A stretch of 64,000 bases of DNA from Patella vulgata. Its lineage: Eukaryota > Mollusca > Gastropoda > Patellidae. The translations under genes and the position numbers were made by a program. This document shows positions 44,836-57,068 of the stretch, in pieces (position 1 is the first letter of the stretch; the number at the start of each line of letters is the position of its first letter). The stretch is from assembly GCF_932274485.2 (NCBI RefSeq), contig NC_065886.2, forward strand, positions 31,297,501 to 31,361,500, given 5' to 3'. Below the pieces are notes generated by a model. That model was not told the DNA's origin and ran no database searches. It worked only from the letters and a program-made list of their open reading frames with translations.

Positions 44836-46010
44836 AGCCCAGAATGGAAATGTCTTGGATTCTGATTGGTCGGAAATTGGCGTTGAATGAGTATAACAGT
44901 GCTCTAAATTTCCTGGGCGACTCACACTTCGAATGGATATTTTCTGGGTACTAGACTCCCTTTGCAGTAGCCACAAATTCTACACCTCAAAAGAAAATCT
45001 TCATAAAATTTTGCTTGTATGCCATCAACAATGAAATTCAACCACTGTCTTATTTAAACACACACCTGAAACAAAAAAATACAAAATTAGGGAGTTTATT
45101 TAAAAGATAATAAGTTAATTTCATTTTAAGGCTGGTCTGACAATAATGGTTGCTATGGTCATTACGTCATATTCAGACTGGTAAAATTCGAAGATTTTTA
45201 ACAAGTGAATAAAAATACTACAAATTATTGAACTCCCTATGGACCATAAACAACTGATAGTAATATATTCTAAACAAAAATACAAGACGGACTGGTACTG
45301 GTACACAGTGTTTTTTGCGAAAATAAAAAAAAAATCACCAAAGTGGCTGTTTTTTACGAACCCGTAATCCAATATTGGTAGGCTATTTTTTTACGACACT
45401 TCCACTCGCGCATGCGTATCGGGAAAATAGTGGACTTTTACGGTGCAATCGTGGTTAGAGCGTCGCGGGTTCGCCGATGATCGCCGTTGCCAAACCAATA
45501 GATCTCAACAGAAACCACATAAGCGAGGAGAATTCGTGACGGGCTCCCCCGTTAGAACGCGGTATAATCGAACAGGTCGCGGTAAGATGGCGACTTTTTT
45601 TAAGTTTGAAATTTTTTGCGGACATTTTCTGGCGTTGTGTTCACGTTTGCCACTGACCTTGTACATTTTCTGGTCGCCGTAAGGTCGCACCAGCGCAGTA
45701 CGGACGCCACCCCGGTCTGACGGGGGCATTAAATCAATGTAAACAAACCAGGTCACACAATAGGATTCAATGGGAATGATATCGATGAACTAAATCTCTT
45801 TAATTTCGCAATTTTATTGTTTTTTCGGTAACAAACACTATTTAGAATTATCACTTACAATCATGATATTTGTGTGTATATTTCGGGAATTTATAAAACA
45901 CGATTTATATTTTTAAAACGCGCATAAACGGTGCGGAGCGTGGTACGTTCCGGACTGAAACTGAGATAAGTTACGAATTAGTCTAGGGCGTAAATTATTG
46001 TCGATTTTTA
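44836..46010. other. Intergenic, no gene seen
   Basis: The homology to the upstream region of copy 1 ends near 44832. The short frames at 45443-45756 have no recognisable motif or splice support. Confidence 0.5.
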
Positions 46011-46014
46011 AAAG

Positions 46015-46500
46015 TTTATTAACGAAACCTTCAAATATAACGAAACATCTTTTTAAACCTACAAATACAACGAAACATATTTTTAAACCTTCAAATACAA
46101 GGAACTTCTTTTTAAAACTTCAAACACAGCGAAACATCTGTTTAGTACAACAAAACATCTTTTAAACCTTCAAACACAACGAAATGTCCTTTTAAACCTT
46201 CAAACACAACGAAACGACTTTTTAAACCTTCAAACACAACGAAATGGCCTCTAAAAACTACTAACACAACGAAACGGCTTTTTAAACCTTAAAATTCGAT
46301 GAAACGGCTTTTTGAACCTTCAAACAGAAAGAAACGTCTTTTTTTAAATACAAGGAACTTCTTTTTAAAACTTCAAACACAGCGAAACATCTGTTTAGTA
46401 CAACAAAACATCTTTTAAACCTTCAAACACAACGAAATGTCCTTTTAAACCTTCAAACACAGCGAAACGTCTTTTTAAACCTTCAAACACAACGAATATG
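46015..46500. repeat. 30-bp minisatellite
   Basis: About sixteen units of cttcaaacacaacgaaac plus gtctttttaaac are present. A larger block (aaggaacttctttttaaaac to aacgaaatgtccttttaaac) is itself duplicated at 46100 and 46350, showing higher-order structure. Confidence 0.9.
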
Positions 46501-46525
46501 TTATTTCTTAACAAGTATGAGTGTA

Positions 46526-47180
46526 CGATGGAGCAAGAACGAACATGGCACGTGAAGAAACGAGAAGTGACGCCAAACATGACAAACACGAGTTGTCCTT
46601 CTATATAACAGACTGAAGTAACGAGCGGTAACAGACAAACGATGGAGCAAGAACGAACATGGCACGTGAAGAAACGAGAAGTGACGCCAAACATGACAAA
46701 CACGAGTTGTCCTTCTATATAACAGACTGAAGTAACGAGCGGTAACAGACAAACGATCGAATTTCATTTCACTGATAATTCCATTGAAGTTGAAAAGTTA
46801 TTATATGGGACGGTGAGAGGGTATCTCGCAATTCAAAAATAGAATTGGCTGTCACTAGATAAGAGACACGAGAAAAAGTAGAAAAATCCCGTACATTTCC
46901 CCGTTTTTATTCATTCTGTTCTTAATAAAAACATGGTAATGCACGGACTTTTTCTTATTTGTTCGTTATCTGTTATCTACTGACAGCCAATTCTTTTTTT
47001 GAATTGTCAGATATCCTCTCATCGACTCATATAACAACTTTTCATCTTCAACGGAATTATCAGTGAAATGAAATTCGATCGTTTGTCTGTTACCGCTCGT
47101 TACTTCAGTCAGTTATATAGAAGGACAACTCATGTTTGTCATGTTTGACGTCACTTCCCGTTTCTTCACGTACTTGTTAC
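46526..47180. repeat. Direct duplication followed by a long inverted repeat
   Basis: A 114-bp unit (gatggagcaagaacgaacat ... gagcggtaacagacaaac) is repeated at 46526-46639 and 46640-46753 with near identity. Its reverse complement is at 47068-47180. The inner region also pairs: 46754-46870 (cgaatttcatttcactgata, aagttgaaaagttattata, aattggctgtcact) with 46978-47075. The whole could form a hairpin with arms of more than 200 bp. Confidence 0.85.
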
Positions 47181-47377
47181 AAGTCTCCCGTAGCAATGAT
47201 CTCTGTGTTAAAATTATATTTGGGATGTATTTAACGAGCTCTATCACATATTTTATAATGACTGACACCAATATTGTCCTTTAACAAATTGACATGTCAT
47301 ATCATTATGAAAACCCAGCCTCCGAAAACACTAATTATTATTTAGTGTTCCGTTTCAGTGGGCACCAAACTTAATTA

Positions 47378-47655
47378 AATATACATTATGTAAGATTTAG
47401 ATAAAGAGCTGACCTTTCTTGCTGTAATATTTTGAAAATTTCATTCAAATTTCTTAATTCTGAGCGAAGCTATAATGACTTGATTATCCATTTTTTGGTC
47501 TGTAATTCTTTAAATCTCAATCGCTTTTCAATCCATTTACATCTCGGTCATCCGATCGCCTAGAGAGTTCATTGTGGGCTTGTCATGTTAATAACTGCCA
47601 AAATAAATATCTGAAGTAGGCAGATTTAGCTCTTACACAGTGCACCCTTAATCTC
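47378..47655. mobile_element. MITE family C with both ends
   Basis: It starts aaatatacattatgtaag and ends cagatttagctcttacaca; between lie tttcattcaaatttcttaat, catccgatcgcctagagagt and cttgtcatgttaataact. Confidence 0.7.
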
Positions 47656-48064
47656 GTTTACATAGAACTATGTTAACTGTCCCTGGGTGGATTCGATTAT
47701 TATCGAAGGCAAGGAGCATCGGCATCCATTTTACGTGTATCATATGATTGGAATATATTAAGTAAATTATGTAAATGAATCGATGAATATTACAGATAAT
47801 AATAGAAACTTCCCTGACTTATCTTGTCAACTCCCAAATTCATCATGGTTCGCCAAACCGACATCAAATTTGAATGATTGAATAATTCCGTATAACCAGT
47901 ATTACTTACTTTCAGTAGAGTTTTCGAACGGATCGGAAAACAAATATAACAAATAAGTTCAAATGAAACACTTAATGAGAATAAAACATGACACGATTAC
48001 AGTAATACAAGTTATTTAAAAGTTTAAGTTTTGACGAGGTTTCTCTCGTCTTTAACACAAACGA

Positions 48065-48240
48065 TGTAATTTCGGGACTATCATTTGGTACATTTTGAAA
48101 TGTTTAGTTAGGTATTTAGCATTAGGAGCAATCCCACGAGGTTAGACAAGTTAGAGATTGAGATCACGTCACTTGATTCAATGAAAGACTTTACGACCTA
48201 AGTGCACGAGAGAAACCACTCGGTCACGCAACATCCCGCA
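48065..48240 (-). repeat. SINE family A, diverged
   Basis: On the minus strand it has the box A region, gtcattgaatcaagtgacg-type sequence, a gatctcaatctc box B area and a truncated body; the tail is lost. Confidence 0.6.
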
Positions 48241-48654
48241 AAGAAAATTTTTCTTCATATCAAAATCACTTAAAATCGCCAAGAATACTCCAAACATCAA
48301 TTTTCACGATTTAAATTCAATACCCAAAAATAAAATAACGACAAAAACAGTGAAAGCTTATCTTACTGTTAAAATCAGTACCTCCTCTTGTCGCACCGAT
48401 TAGAACAAAGACTTATTATCTAATACTGTAGATATTGAAGTGCGTAGACCGTATTAAAGTCTTGTCGAGAATGTATGATAATAAACTGTGGTATTGTTAG
48501 GGCGAGGTTCAACTTTTTAAGTGTCATATGGTGGTGTAAGAAAGTGGCGGATCCATTTATTACTATGTTTCTATGAAACGTGTAAATTTAGCTTTGTATT
48601 AGTACGGGTGATTTAGCTGATGATATTGAATGTCATGTGGTTCTTAGAATTAGA

Positions 48655-48775
48655 AATAAGTGTTGGCCGTAGAGCTGCTGTCGGGGCAAAATTCATCTCA
48701 TAGCAAACTGCATGGCGTTTGCCCATTTTCATTAGCACAGTAGGAAGATTAAATCCCCTTTCCATTTCATTGCTA
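48655..48775 (+). repeat. SINE family B 3' half
   Basis: It contains gccgtagagctgctgtcggg, gcaaaattcatctcatagca, cattttcattagcacagtag and ttccatttcattg. Confidence 0.65.
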
Positions 48776-49270
48776 GATGCGATCCACAAATCAAGGGCCT
48801 CCTTAATAGAAATCCCACCTCCGCCGTTTGAGTAAGTATAGCTGGATATCTATCTGTCGATATCATCATATTGTAGGCTGACACTCACCAGTACATACTT
48901 GACCTCTATATAACAATCTTTATTAAACTTCCACCAAACAAACAATACAGGATGGGTATGGGCAATATTAGGCCTGCAGACAAAATGCGGAAAATATAAT
49001 GGATAAGGGAACATACGGAATTTTGGAAATCCATTTACGGTAAAAGGGATTATCGCCCAATAAACATAATTTATTCGATAAACTGAAAAGGTTTTAACTA
49101 CAAACAAGGGCCTATATAAGATCAACCTTTTTTCAAATAGGATTTGAAGCTAAAGTTCTAACAAATATTTAAACTGAAACATAGCATCTACAGATGTTTA
49201 GTTTTCTCACTAAAATAGATATGGCCAAAACTAAATAATACTGTAATGGGAGTGACAATATTGTAATGAA
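48776..49270. other. Intergenic, no gene seen
   Basis: A minus-strand frame at 48850-49125 encodes a Phe/Tyr-rich peptide without recognisable features. No splice signals support it. Confidence 0.5.
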
Positions 49271-49271
49271 G

Positions 49272-49345
49272 AGAAAAAAAATCAAATGGAGTTTAATGTC
49301 GTACTGCTTTGCACTAACCCGTACAATGAAGACGAGCATACGCAA
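49272..49345 (-). repeat. SINE family B tail
   Basis: The fragment holds aatggagtttaatgtcgtac, tgctttgcactaaccc and tgaagacgagcatacgc. Confidence 0.5.
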
Positions 49346-49739
49346 TACATTATAGTTCTTGGGGTGTTGGGGGGCTGTTGGTGTACAGCTATTATTCCTG
49401 CTTTCCATGGCAAGTGTTATCAGTGTGCAATTTTTTATAATGAATTAACAGTATCACATTGTGATTCAATTTCATTGATACAAAGCATTAATTGTGATAT
49501 TACACATGTCTATATCATTATTTCCCGCTTTGAATGCCAAGCCCATCCCACCATCTGAAGATAAAGGATAAAGCACACGAAACGACCGTTAGTCTGGAGG
49601 CCCAGTACGGGGGGATGTCCATCAAATGGTTACAAAACCAAACCCAACTCTTCTATAGTAAAATTTTGCGTAGAATACGTTGCCGAATGGTAATCAAATA
49701 CGCCGTTGGGGCGATTTCGAGACATTTGGGGTCCAAGGT

Positions 49740-50100
49740 CAAATAATAATAATGAGTATATTTATAATGCGCTATATCCATAAACCAAGTTTATGCTCAA
49801 AGCGCTACACAATTATTGTCCCGGTCTCTAGGATACAGGTAAAGCCTGATTACCTCCCTTTACCCCCGAACTCTTAGAAAGAGCCCCAACATATGCTGCT
49901 TCAAGGAGCGCAACTGGCGCAACTGTTTTTTGTATCACCATCCTACCGGTACCCATTTACAGCTGGGTAGACTGGAATACAGGGATAAAGTGTCTTATTC
50001 AAGGACACAAGAACTCGGCGCACAATTCGGGTCACGAATCTGCAACCATTCGGTCACAAATCCTACTCTCTAACCATTGCACCAAATCCCTCCCCAATGA
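49740..50100 (-). repeat. SINE family F, full length
   Basis: On the minus strand a tRNA-like head (ggttagagagtaggat, then a box-B-like ggttgcagattcgtgacc) is followed by gtgtccttgaataagacact, cagtctacccagctgtaaat, taccggtaggatgg and an ATT-rich tail after agcgcattataaatatact. The other copy is at 11820. Confidence 0.7.
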
Positions 50101-52190
50101 AATGAGGTCATTTGCATTGAAAGGGAATGCGCAGACATTCTTGTTTCATGAAAACATGCGGTAAATGATCAAACGTAATCACCCATTCAATAAAAATGTA
50201 AACTTGCTAAATTCACGTTTGTTTTTTTGTGACCCCAGAGAACCAAAAGTCAAATTTTCTGTTTTTGCACTAGGAAGATTTAAAGCAATAAATGTCAGTG
50301 TAAAATACAAAAACTAAAGCGAAACCTGTTCTAATTAATAATATGAACATTTAAAATTTATCTTTAGGTGGTCATAGCACCGTACGTTTACTTTCGAATG
50401 TCGAAAAAGATCAAAACACTGTATTAATATTGCTAGAATTTTTGCTCTTATAATTAATGATAGCATTAAATTGTATTAAATAATATCTCTAGCAAGTTAA
50501 TGGATTCACATATTTGTTCTTTAACTTAGGTTAGCGAGTGAGTGACAGATGACATTAAAAAGAGTTATAATGTGGTAAACATTCAATTCTAGGTTGATAA
50601 CAGATATCTCATGGGAAGTTTCTCCAGTAAATTTCCATTACCATATAAGGGGTGGGCTTCGACGTCATTTGGCTCAATTAACCAATCTCTCTAATTATTT
50701 ACATCATATTTGACCAATTAGATAATTGAAGGTCCAAAACCCAAGCTACAAAACTATTATATTTGTGAGCAATCGCCAGACAAAAGACAGATTATGGAAG
50801 GGAAAAGATGTTAAAGTTTCTATCAGCAGTCTCGCCCAACGAGTCTGGCTGAAGGAGGTTTGAGAGAATGACTTTATTCTATTATGTATTGTATCCATAT
50901 GTAAGCAGCTATATGGTATATAAAATGTAAAAACGAACTGTAGCATTGTTATTCCTGGAAAGACAAACGTCTTAAGAAAACAGTAAGAAGTATATACACA
51001 ACGTGAAGCAGAAGCAAAGACAGCTAGAGACAAATTCTAGATGATCACAAGACTACTAAGATATGTAGTAAGAAAAGATGCATGGGTCGTACGTAGGATG
51101 TGGCGACCGGTTTCCATCGCCCGCTCGTCACGTCTGACGAAAGGCCCATGGTGCTACAACACTTCGAAATCTGTTTCAGAAATACGTAAAAACTGTCAAA
51201 TCAAAATCTCTCCGATTCAGTTTCACAACGATTGCTATACTAGTTGTCCGAAAAAAACAATTGAATAATTTCAAGGTTGGACTATAGAACTGTTGAGTCT
51301 GGTTTTGTGCTCATTTGATGCCCCCCCCCCTCCGCACTGAGCCCCCGGTCTATTACACGTTTCTCATAAAGTGTTTTTTTTACAATTTTTGTTATGTAGC
51401 TGAGGGTGGGGTTTGGACCCCCCCCCCCTTCCCCTTGGGATCTGCCCCTGCTTGGGCCACTTCAGCTAAGGAAATATCCATTGGGCCTTATGTCATTCCA
51501 GCTAAGAAATATCCATTGGGACTTATGTTATGCCACGCCAGCTGAGTAAATGCAACTGGGACTTTCTGTTACGATATTTATTGCATCACAACATCCATTA
51601 AGGACATCATGCCTACGTAATTGCATTAAACGTAATTGCATAATTATAATAATTAAAAGAAAATACAAAACAAAGATCAAACAAGATATTTATTGCAACA
51701 AAACATCCATTAATTACAGCATGCACACATGAATATTTAATCGAATATTACATGAATCCATACCCGACAGAGCCACGTTTTGTGCTTAACGAGAGCTGGA
51801 CAATAACTTTATACATCAATACATCGGAAAATGTAAATTTTATTGAAATGTTTTTTTTTTTTGATACCGCAATAATCCAATATATCGCTTTCCCAAATAA
51901 TATTCACTGAACAATATTATATTTTATTGATACATATGTAAGCTTGACCTTACAATGATTTAAATTTACATGTCTCTCATAGAAATTTGTTTGAGGGATT
52001 TGCCACCTCTATCCGAGCCACATCTACGTTGGCAGAATGTTTGCACCATGTACAGACCCCCCCCCCCCACACACACACACACACACACGCACACCAAAAA
52101 AAAAAAAAAAAAAAATTAGAAACACTTACTATATACAAATAATATCTCAACGCGTTTTACAATGTTGTAGATAGAATTTGAAGTAACATT
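50100..52190. other. Intergenic, no gene seen
   Basis: Poly-C tracts occur near 51317 and 51420. A direct repeat gatatttattgca(t/a)ca, aaaacatccattaa appears at about 51570 and 51685. A CA repeat follows poly-C at 52060-52095. Confidence 0.5.
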
Positions 52191-52194
52191 GCTA

Positions 52195-52960
52195 AACATT
52201 TAAAAATACTCTTTAAATAAAAACGGTTTAAGCGATGATTTAAAGGACTCGTATTTTTCAATATTTCTAATTGTAGCCGGTAATTCCTTCCAAGCCTTCG
52301 GTGCGCTGTACATAAATGTTCTATCCACATATGTTTTGTTCGACTTCATAGTTGACAAGTTGAGTCTGATAGCTCTTTTAAATACACAGGAGCGGAATTT
52401 TAAAGCGACATATTTGTACAATGGGAAGCCAGAGTAGGTTCATGGAGACATGTCCGAGTCATCAGCCTTCTTGTATTTGAACAAAAACCGAGACAACCCC
52501 GGTCTTCCCGTCATTTAATGCTAGCATATTCGCTCGCATCCAACGCCGAATTTCATCCACACAGGTCTCAATAAAAGCTTGAACAGTGTGATCCATCCTA
52601 GTTTCTCAACAGATGTACAATTGGGTGTCATCGGCATAGTATGAAGACACTGTCTGACAATGATATCCTCGAGTGGGGCAACATACAGTGAGAACGGTTC
52701 CGGTCTGAGAACTGAACTTTGAGGTACACCGTAGTCCAGACGTGCCTCACCCGATATAAACCAATTATACCAAAGCTTTGTGCGCGCGGTGCTGAATGAA
52801 CGAGTTTATCCTTTCCAGGACTGCTTACCCCAGTCCAAAACGTGTTTGCAAACGTTGACTGAGAATATCATGGTGAATTGTGTCGAACGCCGTTGACCGA
52901 GCTAATAGCACTAGGATGAGCGCTAGCTTAACGTCGTTTGGCTCGAAAAAAAAAACAGTT
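52195..52960 (-). mobile_element. LINE (CR1/L2-like) reverse-transcriptase remnant
   Basis: On the minus strand the fragments run in order: GVPQSSVLRPEPFSLYVAPL (about 52730-52670), the catalytic YADD box in YADDTQLYIC (52609-52638), CVDEIRRWMRANMLALNDGK (about 52570-52510), and the C-terminal RTFMYSAPKAWKELPATIRN to FKSSLKPFLFKEYF ending at 52200. These are the canonical blocks of the CR1/L2 group. Stop codons and frame changes interrupt it, for example a TGA soon after YADDTQLYIC, so it is dead. The 5' part is missing. Confidence 0.85.
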
Positions 52961-53272
52961 TTCTAAAAGCTTATCCAGAAATAAGCAGTCGGAGCAGAAC
53001 AGTAGGACGATTTATTGCAGTAATTATTGACTGCTTAAGAAGCGGTTTCAGACGAGTTAATTATCTGTCCCTTAAGGCATCAAGGCTACAAATCGACTCC
53101 AGTAAGCTCCACGCAGCCCTAAATTCACCCGTTTCGGACCTTTAAATGAAATAAATATAAATATTGACCTTTGTGCGCCCACGGGGTTTTGCTTCCCATA
53201 AGAAAATCGTATATATGCGGGAAGAGGGGGGGGGGGCACGAGTGGTGTGCGTATTATATTCGATAATATCAA

Positions 53273-53642
53273 AATGAAATGGGGTTTAACGTCCTACTGT
53301 TCAGTTCAGCCGCGACTGGGCTAATGAGGACGACCATACGCCATACGGTGTGCTATGAGGGACATTTTTAAAAGGACATCGGCGCTACGGCCTACTCTTA
53401 TATATAATTCCGACTGTCAAGGGATCTTTTACGTGCACGCCAATATGTACACGGGACCTCGGCTTTTCTTTCCATCCGAACGACTAGACAGCTTTCCTTG
53501 TCAGGCCCTCCAGCCTGCACCACTTACAAGGTGAAACCACGCTGGAAAATCCGGGTGAACTTTGTTGGCCAGCACCGCGAGCGAACCCGCGACCTCCAGA
53601 CTAGCGAGCCAGCGTCTTACTCACTTAGCCACCGTGGCCCCT
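53273..53642 (-). repeat. SINE family B, full length
   Basis: It runs from the head gggccacggtggctaagtga on the minus strand to the tail gtaggacgttaaacccc and atttcattt. All family modules are present in order. Confidence 0.88.
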
Positions 53643-54475
53643 CGACAATATCAAACACGTGTACATCTATCTGAACAATGTTCTAAAACGAACTCGATAT
53701 TCTATAGATTAAAAGTCACACTGATTAATCTTACTGATCTAATACAAGTGTGCGAACTATCAACGACTCTTGGGAATAAATACACCCAAAGTCACCCACA
53801 GACTAATTCTAGAAGCCATCCTTTCTGGTTTTAATTTGAAAGGCTACATCGATAAACATTGTCATTCTACTAGATTGTTTGAGATCTAAACAATATGATG
53901 CTTTCAAGGCAAAAATAGGTCGCTATCAGATCAAACATTACTCACTGGATAACGTAAATATATCGACGCGAAACTCAAAAAGGAGCATTCATTGCACAGT
54001 TAATAAAAACGTAACGTTACAATAACACCGATTATCAAGAAAATAAATATTGATCCACCTTTTTAAAAAAAGAAAAAAAAAGAAAGAAAGTCGTAGAGTT
54101 ATTAGTCTCGATCATTCCAGTTTCTGCTTTTTGTATTACAGCCAATAGTACTTGGACAATGTGTTTACCGTGTTAGTTTTGAGATTCAACAGTGCCCCCA
54201 ATCTGTTCTACATGATACACAGACATAAACAGGGGCGGGCCGGGAAGCTCTGGACCGTCGGATCAACTGGTTTCCACTGGCTCCCATCTAATATTCGTCA
54301 AAAAATGTCCCCACTCTGAGCCTATGGACCACTGATCACGTCCGACGGTCCGAGGCCCAATCCGGCCTTGGACATAAAATATTCGAACTCTTCGTAAGAC
54401 TTCGCCTGTGAGATTTAAATTAGAGACATGATAGAAGCGTGTTCTACTCTGCGAATTAATGAACATAATTTTCTC

Positions 54476-54698
54476 CAGGGCCATATGTAGGATTTTAAAA
54501 GTGGGGGTGCAGCAGAGTGGTGGGGCGTCAAAATAATGCCCAACTGAGCACCACTGGGTGATCATAATCAAGTGTATTATTTTATGATTGAAAGGTTATC
54601 AATTTCTTTTTTTGGGGGGGGGGGGGGCAATTGCTCCGGGCGCCATATTTTTCTGGGGGTGCAATGTACCCTCTGCACCCCCGCTAAATACGGCCCTG
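54476..54698. mobile_element. hAT-type MITE
   Basis: The termini cagggccatatgtag and ctaaatacggccctg are inverted repeats, and the internal gtgggggtgcagc/gggggtgcagagg also pair. An 8-bp duplication attttctc flanks it (54468-54475 and 54699-54706). CAGGG ends with 8-bp duplication define hAT elements. The 223-bp length excludes coding capacity. A poly-G run is in the middle. Confidence 0.88.
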
Positions 54699-54931
54699 AT
54701 TTTCTCTAACCATTACCGCTAACCAATTTTTCCGGATCAATCTAACCTTTGAAACGTATTTTTTTCTATTTACCAATAACTATACTTCGTCACAGTTGTA
54801 GGCTTCAATAAATCTTGAATAATATTCAATTACCAGCTAATGGATTTTTCAAACCTCTAATTACATCTACGTTTACAACCAAACATCGCTTACTTTCTCA
54901 AACAAAATATACGTTCTACAATGACTAAGGA

Positions 54932-55000
54932 AATGAAATGAAATAAACTGAGGTTTCATCTCCTACTGCTCTGCTCCGACGGGGCTAATAAACACGAAAA
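54932..55000 (-). repeat. SINE family B tail
   Basis: The fragment shows gaaatgaaataaactgaggt, ctcctactgctctgctccga and gggctaataaacacg. Confidence 0.5.
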
Positions 55001-55559
55001 TATCATTCATGAAGTTCATTACAAAACGATTTATATCATTATCATACTGTAACGTGTCTTGGACCCTAATGATCTCAGGAAGGACGTGTCTATTGCCCAA
55101 CAACACCACTCTAAATAGGAAACATGAAGTATTCATGTCCTAATTATTGTAGTAAGTGATCCTAAATGGACTTATAGTAGGTCTGTAGAAAATACACAAA
55201 CTGCATCATTGTTTGCAGTCATATCAGTTGACGCACTTAGAGCTCCATACACAGCCATTGTTCAGTGCCAAATCACCAGTTACGGGTCGCTGGGTTGAAA
55301 TCAGTCTTCCAACTGTACACCATCCTGAAATATCGACTGTACACCGTCCTAAATCATCGAAACACTTTCTTTTGACAATAGCCCCCCCCCCCCCCAAAAA
55401 AAAAACAACCCAACAAATCAAACCAATTCAAAAGAAATGGAATAGGGTTCAACGTCCTATTTTTCTGTATGGTATCTTCTAGAATGTTACTACTCATAAC
55501 ATCCATAATAAGGCAACAACCATTTTAGTTCCGATGCGCCATTTTCAGTAATATGAATC

Positions 55560-55750
55560 ACTTGTGAACGATGAATCTCTTAATAAGAATATCAGTCCAC
55601 AAAATGGTTCAATTCCGTTCAGTATTTACAAAGATATGTGGAATTGAAATTTCATCGATCTATGTTGCTCGCTATGAAATAAACCAGTCGTCATTTTGTT
55701 GTCTCCGAAAATTTATTGGCATTCATTATCGGGACATTATCTAGAGTTGG
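55560..55750 (+). repeat. Dispersed repeat family D, second copy
   Basis: It shares aaaatggttcaattccgttc, agtatttacaaa, atcgatctatgttgctc and cgggacattat with 5425-5645. Confidence 0.55.
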
Positions 55751-55759
55751 TATTTTGAT

Positions 55760-56152
55760 TTTTCTTATCAAATGTAAAAGAGTCATTATGGAATATTAGA
55801 TTACGAGCTGACAGTTCTCGCTATAATAGTTAAAAATAGATAATGTTGACAATTTCAGTCAAATTACTTCACTCTGAGTCGCCAATAACACTGTAGCCTC
55901 GATTTGCATTCCTATCGTTGTTACGATAATAAACAAAGTCCCGATTATCCATTTTACGGTAAATATATAACGGCCGTTGAACCGCAGATCGGATTTAAAG
56001 CTGTGGAAAATCTAGACTATACGATGGCATCAAGAGTTAATTATGGTCTTGGTAATTTAATTAATGTCTAATTAATAAATTATATAACATTAAAGGCATA
56101 AAGAAAGACCTGCAGTATGCAGATTTAGCTCTTGAATAATGCCTGTTTAAAT
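55760..56152. mobile_element. MITE family C
   Basis: It holds acgagctgacagttctcgct, caaattacttcactctgag, gataataaacaaagtc, ttaattaatgtctaattaat, tttagctcttgaataatg. The ends are diverged. Confidence 0.65.
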
Positions 56153-56479
56153 ACTCAGAGTACATGTTAGCGTGGATTAAGTCGTAAGAAATTTTATATT
56201 TGATATTTTACCGAAAAAAAGCCAATGACGCATCGTTACTTTAATGTTTAAAATACAACAGAAAAAGCAACTGGTTGTTATGAAATTTTTTCTCCTTAGC
56301 GAACACTCAAATTTTCTCTTTGATGTTTAATCAGACAACCTACGTAATTATGTATAAGAAAAATAAGCTTTGAATATTAAAAACAAATGCAGAAATATCA
56401 AATGATTTATTGACAAACAGAAAAACGGACGCTCAAATAAAATTAGAAGAAAAGTTGAATACAAAGTTCTGAAAACAAA

Positions 56480-56850
56480 ATACATCCTAAAGCCTGTTCA
56501 CACCAACGAATGTTTGTCGGCGATTTTATGTCACGGACGAATGATTGTTAGTCTGCGGTGAAATATTCAGCTTGCTGACAAACCATCGGGGGTTGTTAAA
56601 CTATTTAAAGAGGTTATTGTTAAGACTGCGCGCGTTTTTATCGCTGGCATGCAAACATTACATTTGCATTAGACCGACTTTTTCGACGGTGGAAACGCGT
56701 GTGGAAACGCCGCGAAAAGGTGTACATGACAAAAGGACCATAACCCGATACCATTTACTTATGATCCTAGGCCTCTTAATAATAAAAATGATCATGCAAG
56801 TGATCATTATTCTAGCCTTATGTTTTGTATGTATAGAAATTGGTTGAAAA
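56480..56850. other. Intergenic, possible unclassified repeat
   Basis: The stretch cctgttcacaccaacgaatg with cgcgtgtggaaacgccgcg has no assignable coding content. The flanking 56155-56480 is AT-rich without features. Confidence 0.35.
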
Positions 56851-57068
56851 TTATAGGGCCTTTTACGTGCACGCCAATGTGTATATGGGACCTCGGGTTT
56901 TCGTCCCACCCGAACGTTGTTCCTGGACAGACTCTCTGTCGTGCACTACTGTCAAGGAGGAACCATGCCGGAAAATCCCGATAACATTCTGGGTCAACGA
57001 AGGGATCGCACACGGGACCTCCAGATTAGCGAGTCAACGTCTTACAGACGAAGCCACCGTGGCTCGCG
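56850..57068 (-). repeat. SINE family B, 5' portion
   Basis: On the minus strand it goes from gagccacggtggcttcgtct through the box-B-like region to ggtcccatatacacattggc and aaaaggcccta-type sequence. The tail is missing. Confidence 0.75.

Noticed and set aside
45443-45756. Overlapping frames in a GC-richer patch
   Set aside because: There are no motif, signal peptide or paired splice sites; the patch may be an unclassified repeat.
46395-46767. Frames encoding a repeated FVMFGVTSRFFTCH peptide
   Set aside because: The repetition merely mirrors the DNA duplication within the hairpin region; there are no splice sites or codon bias.
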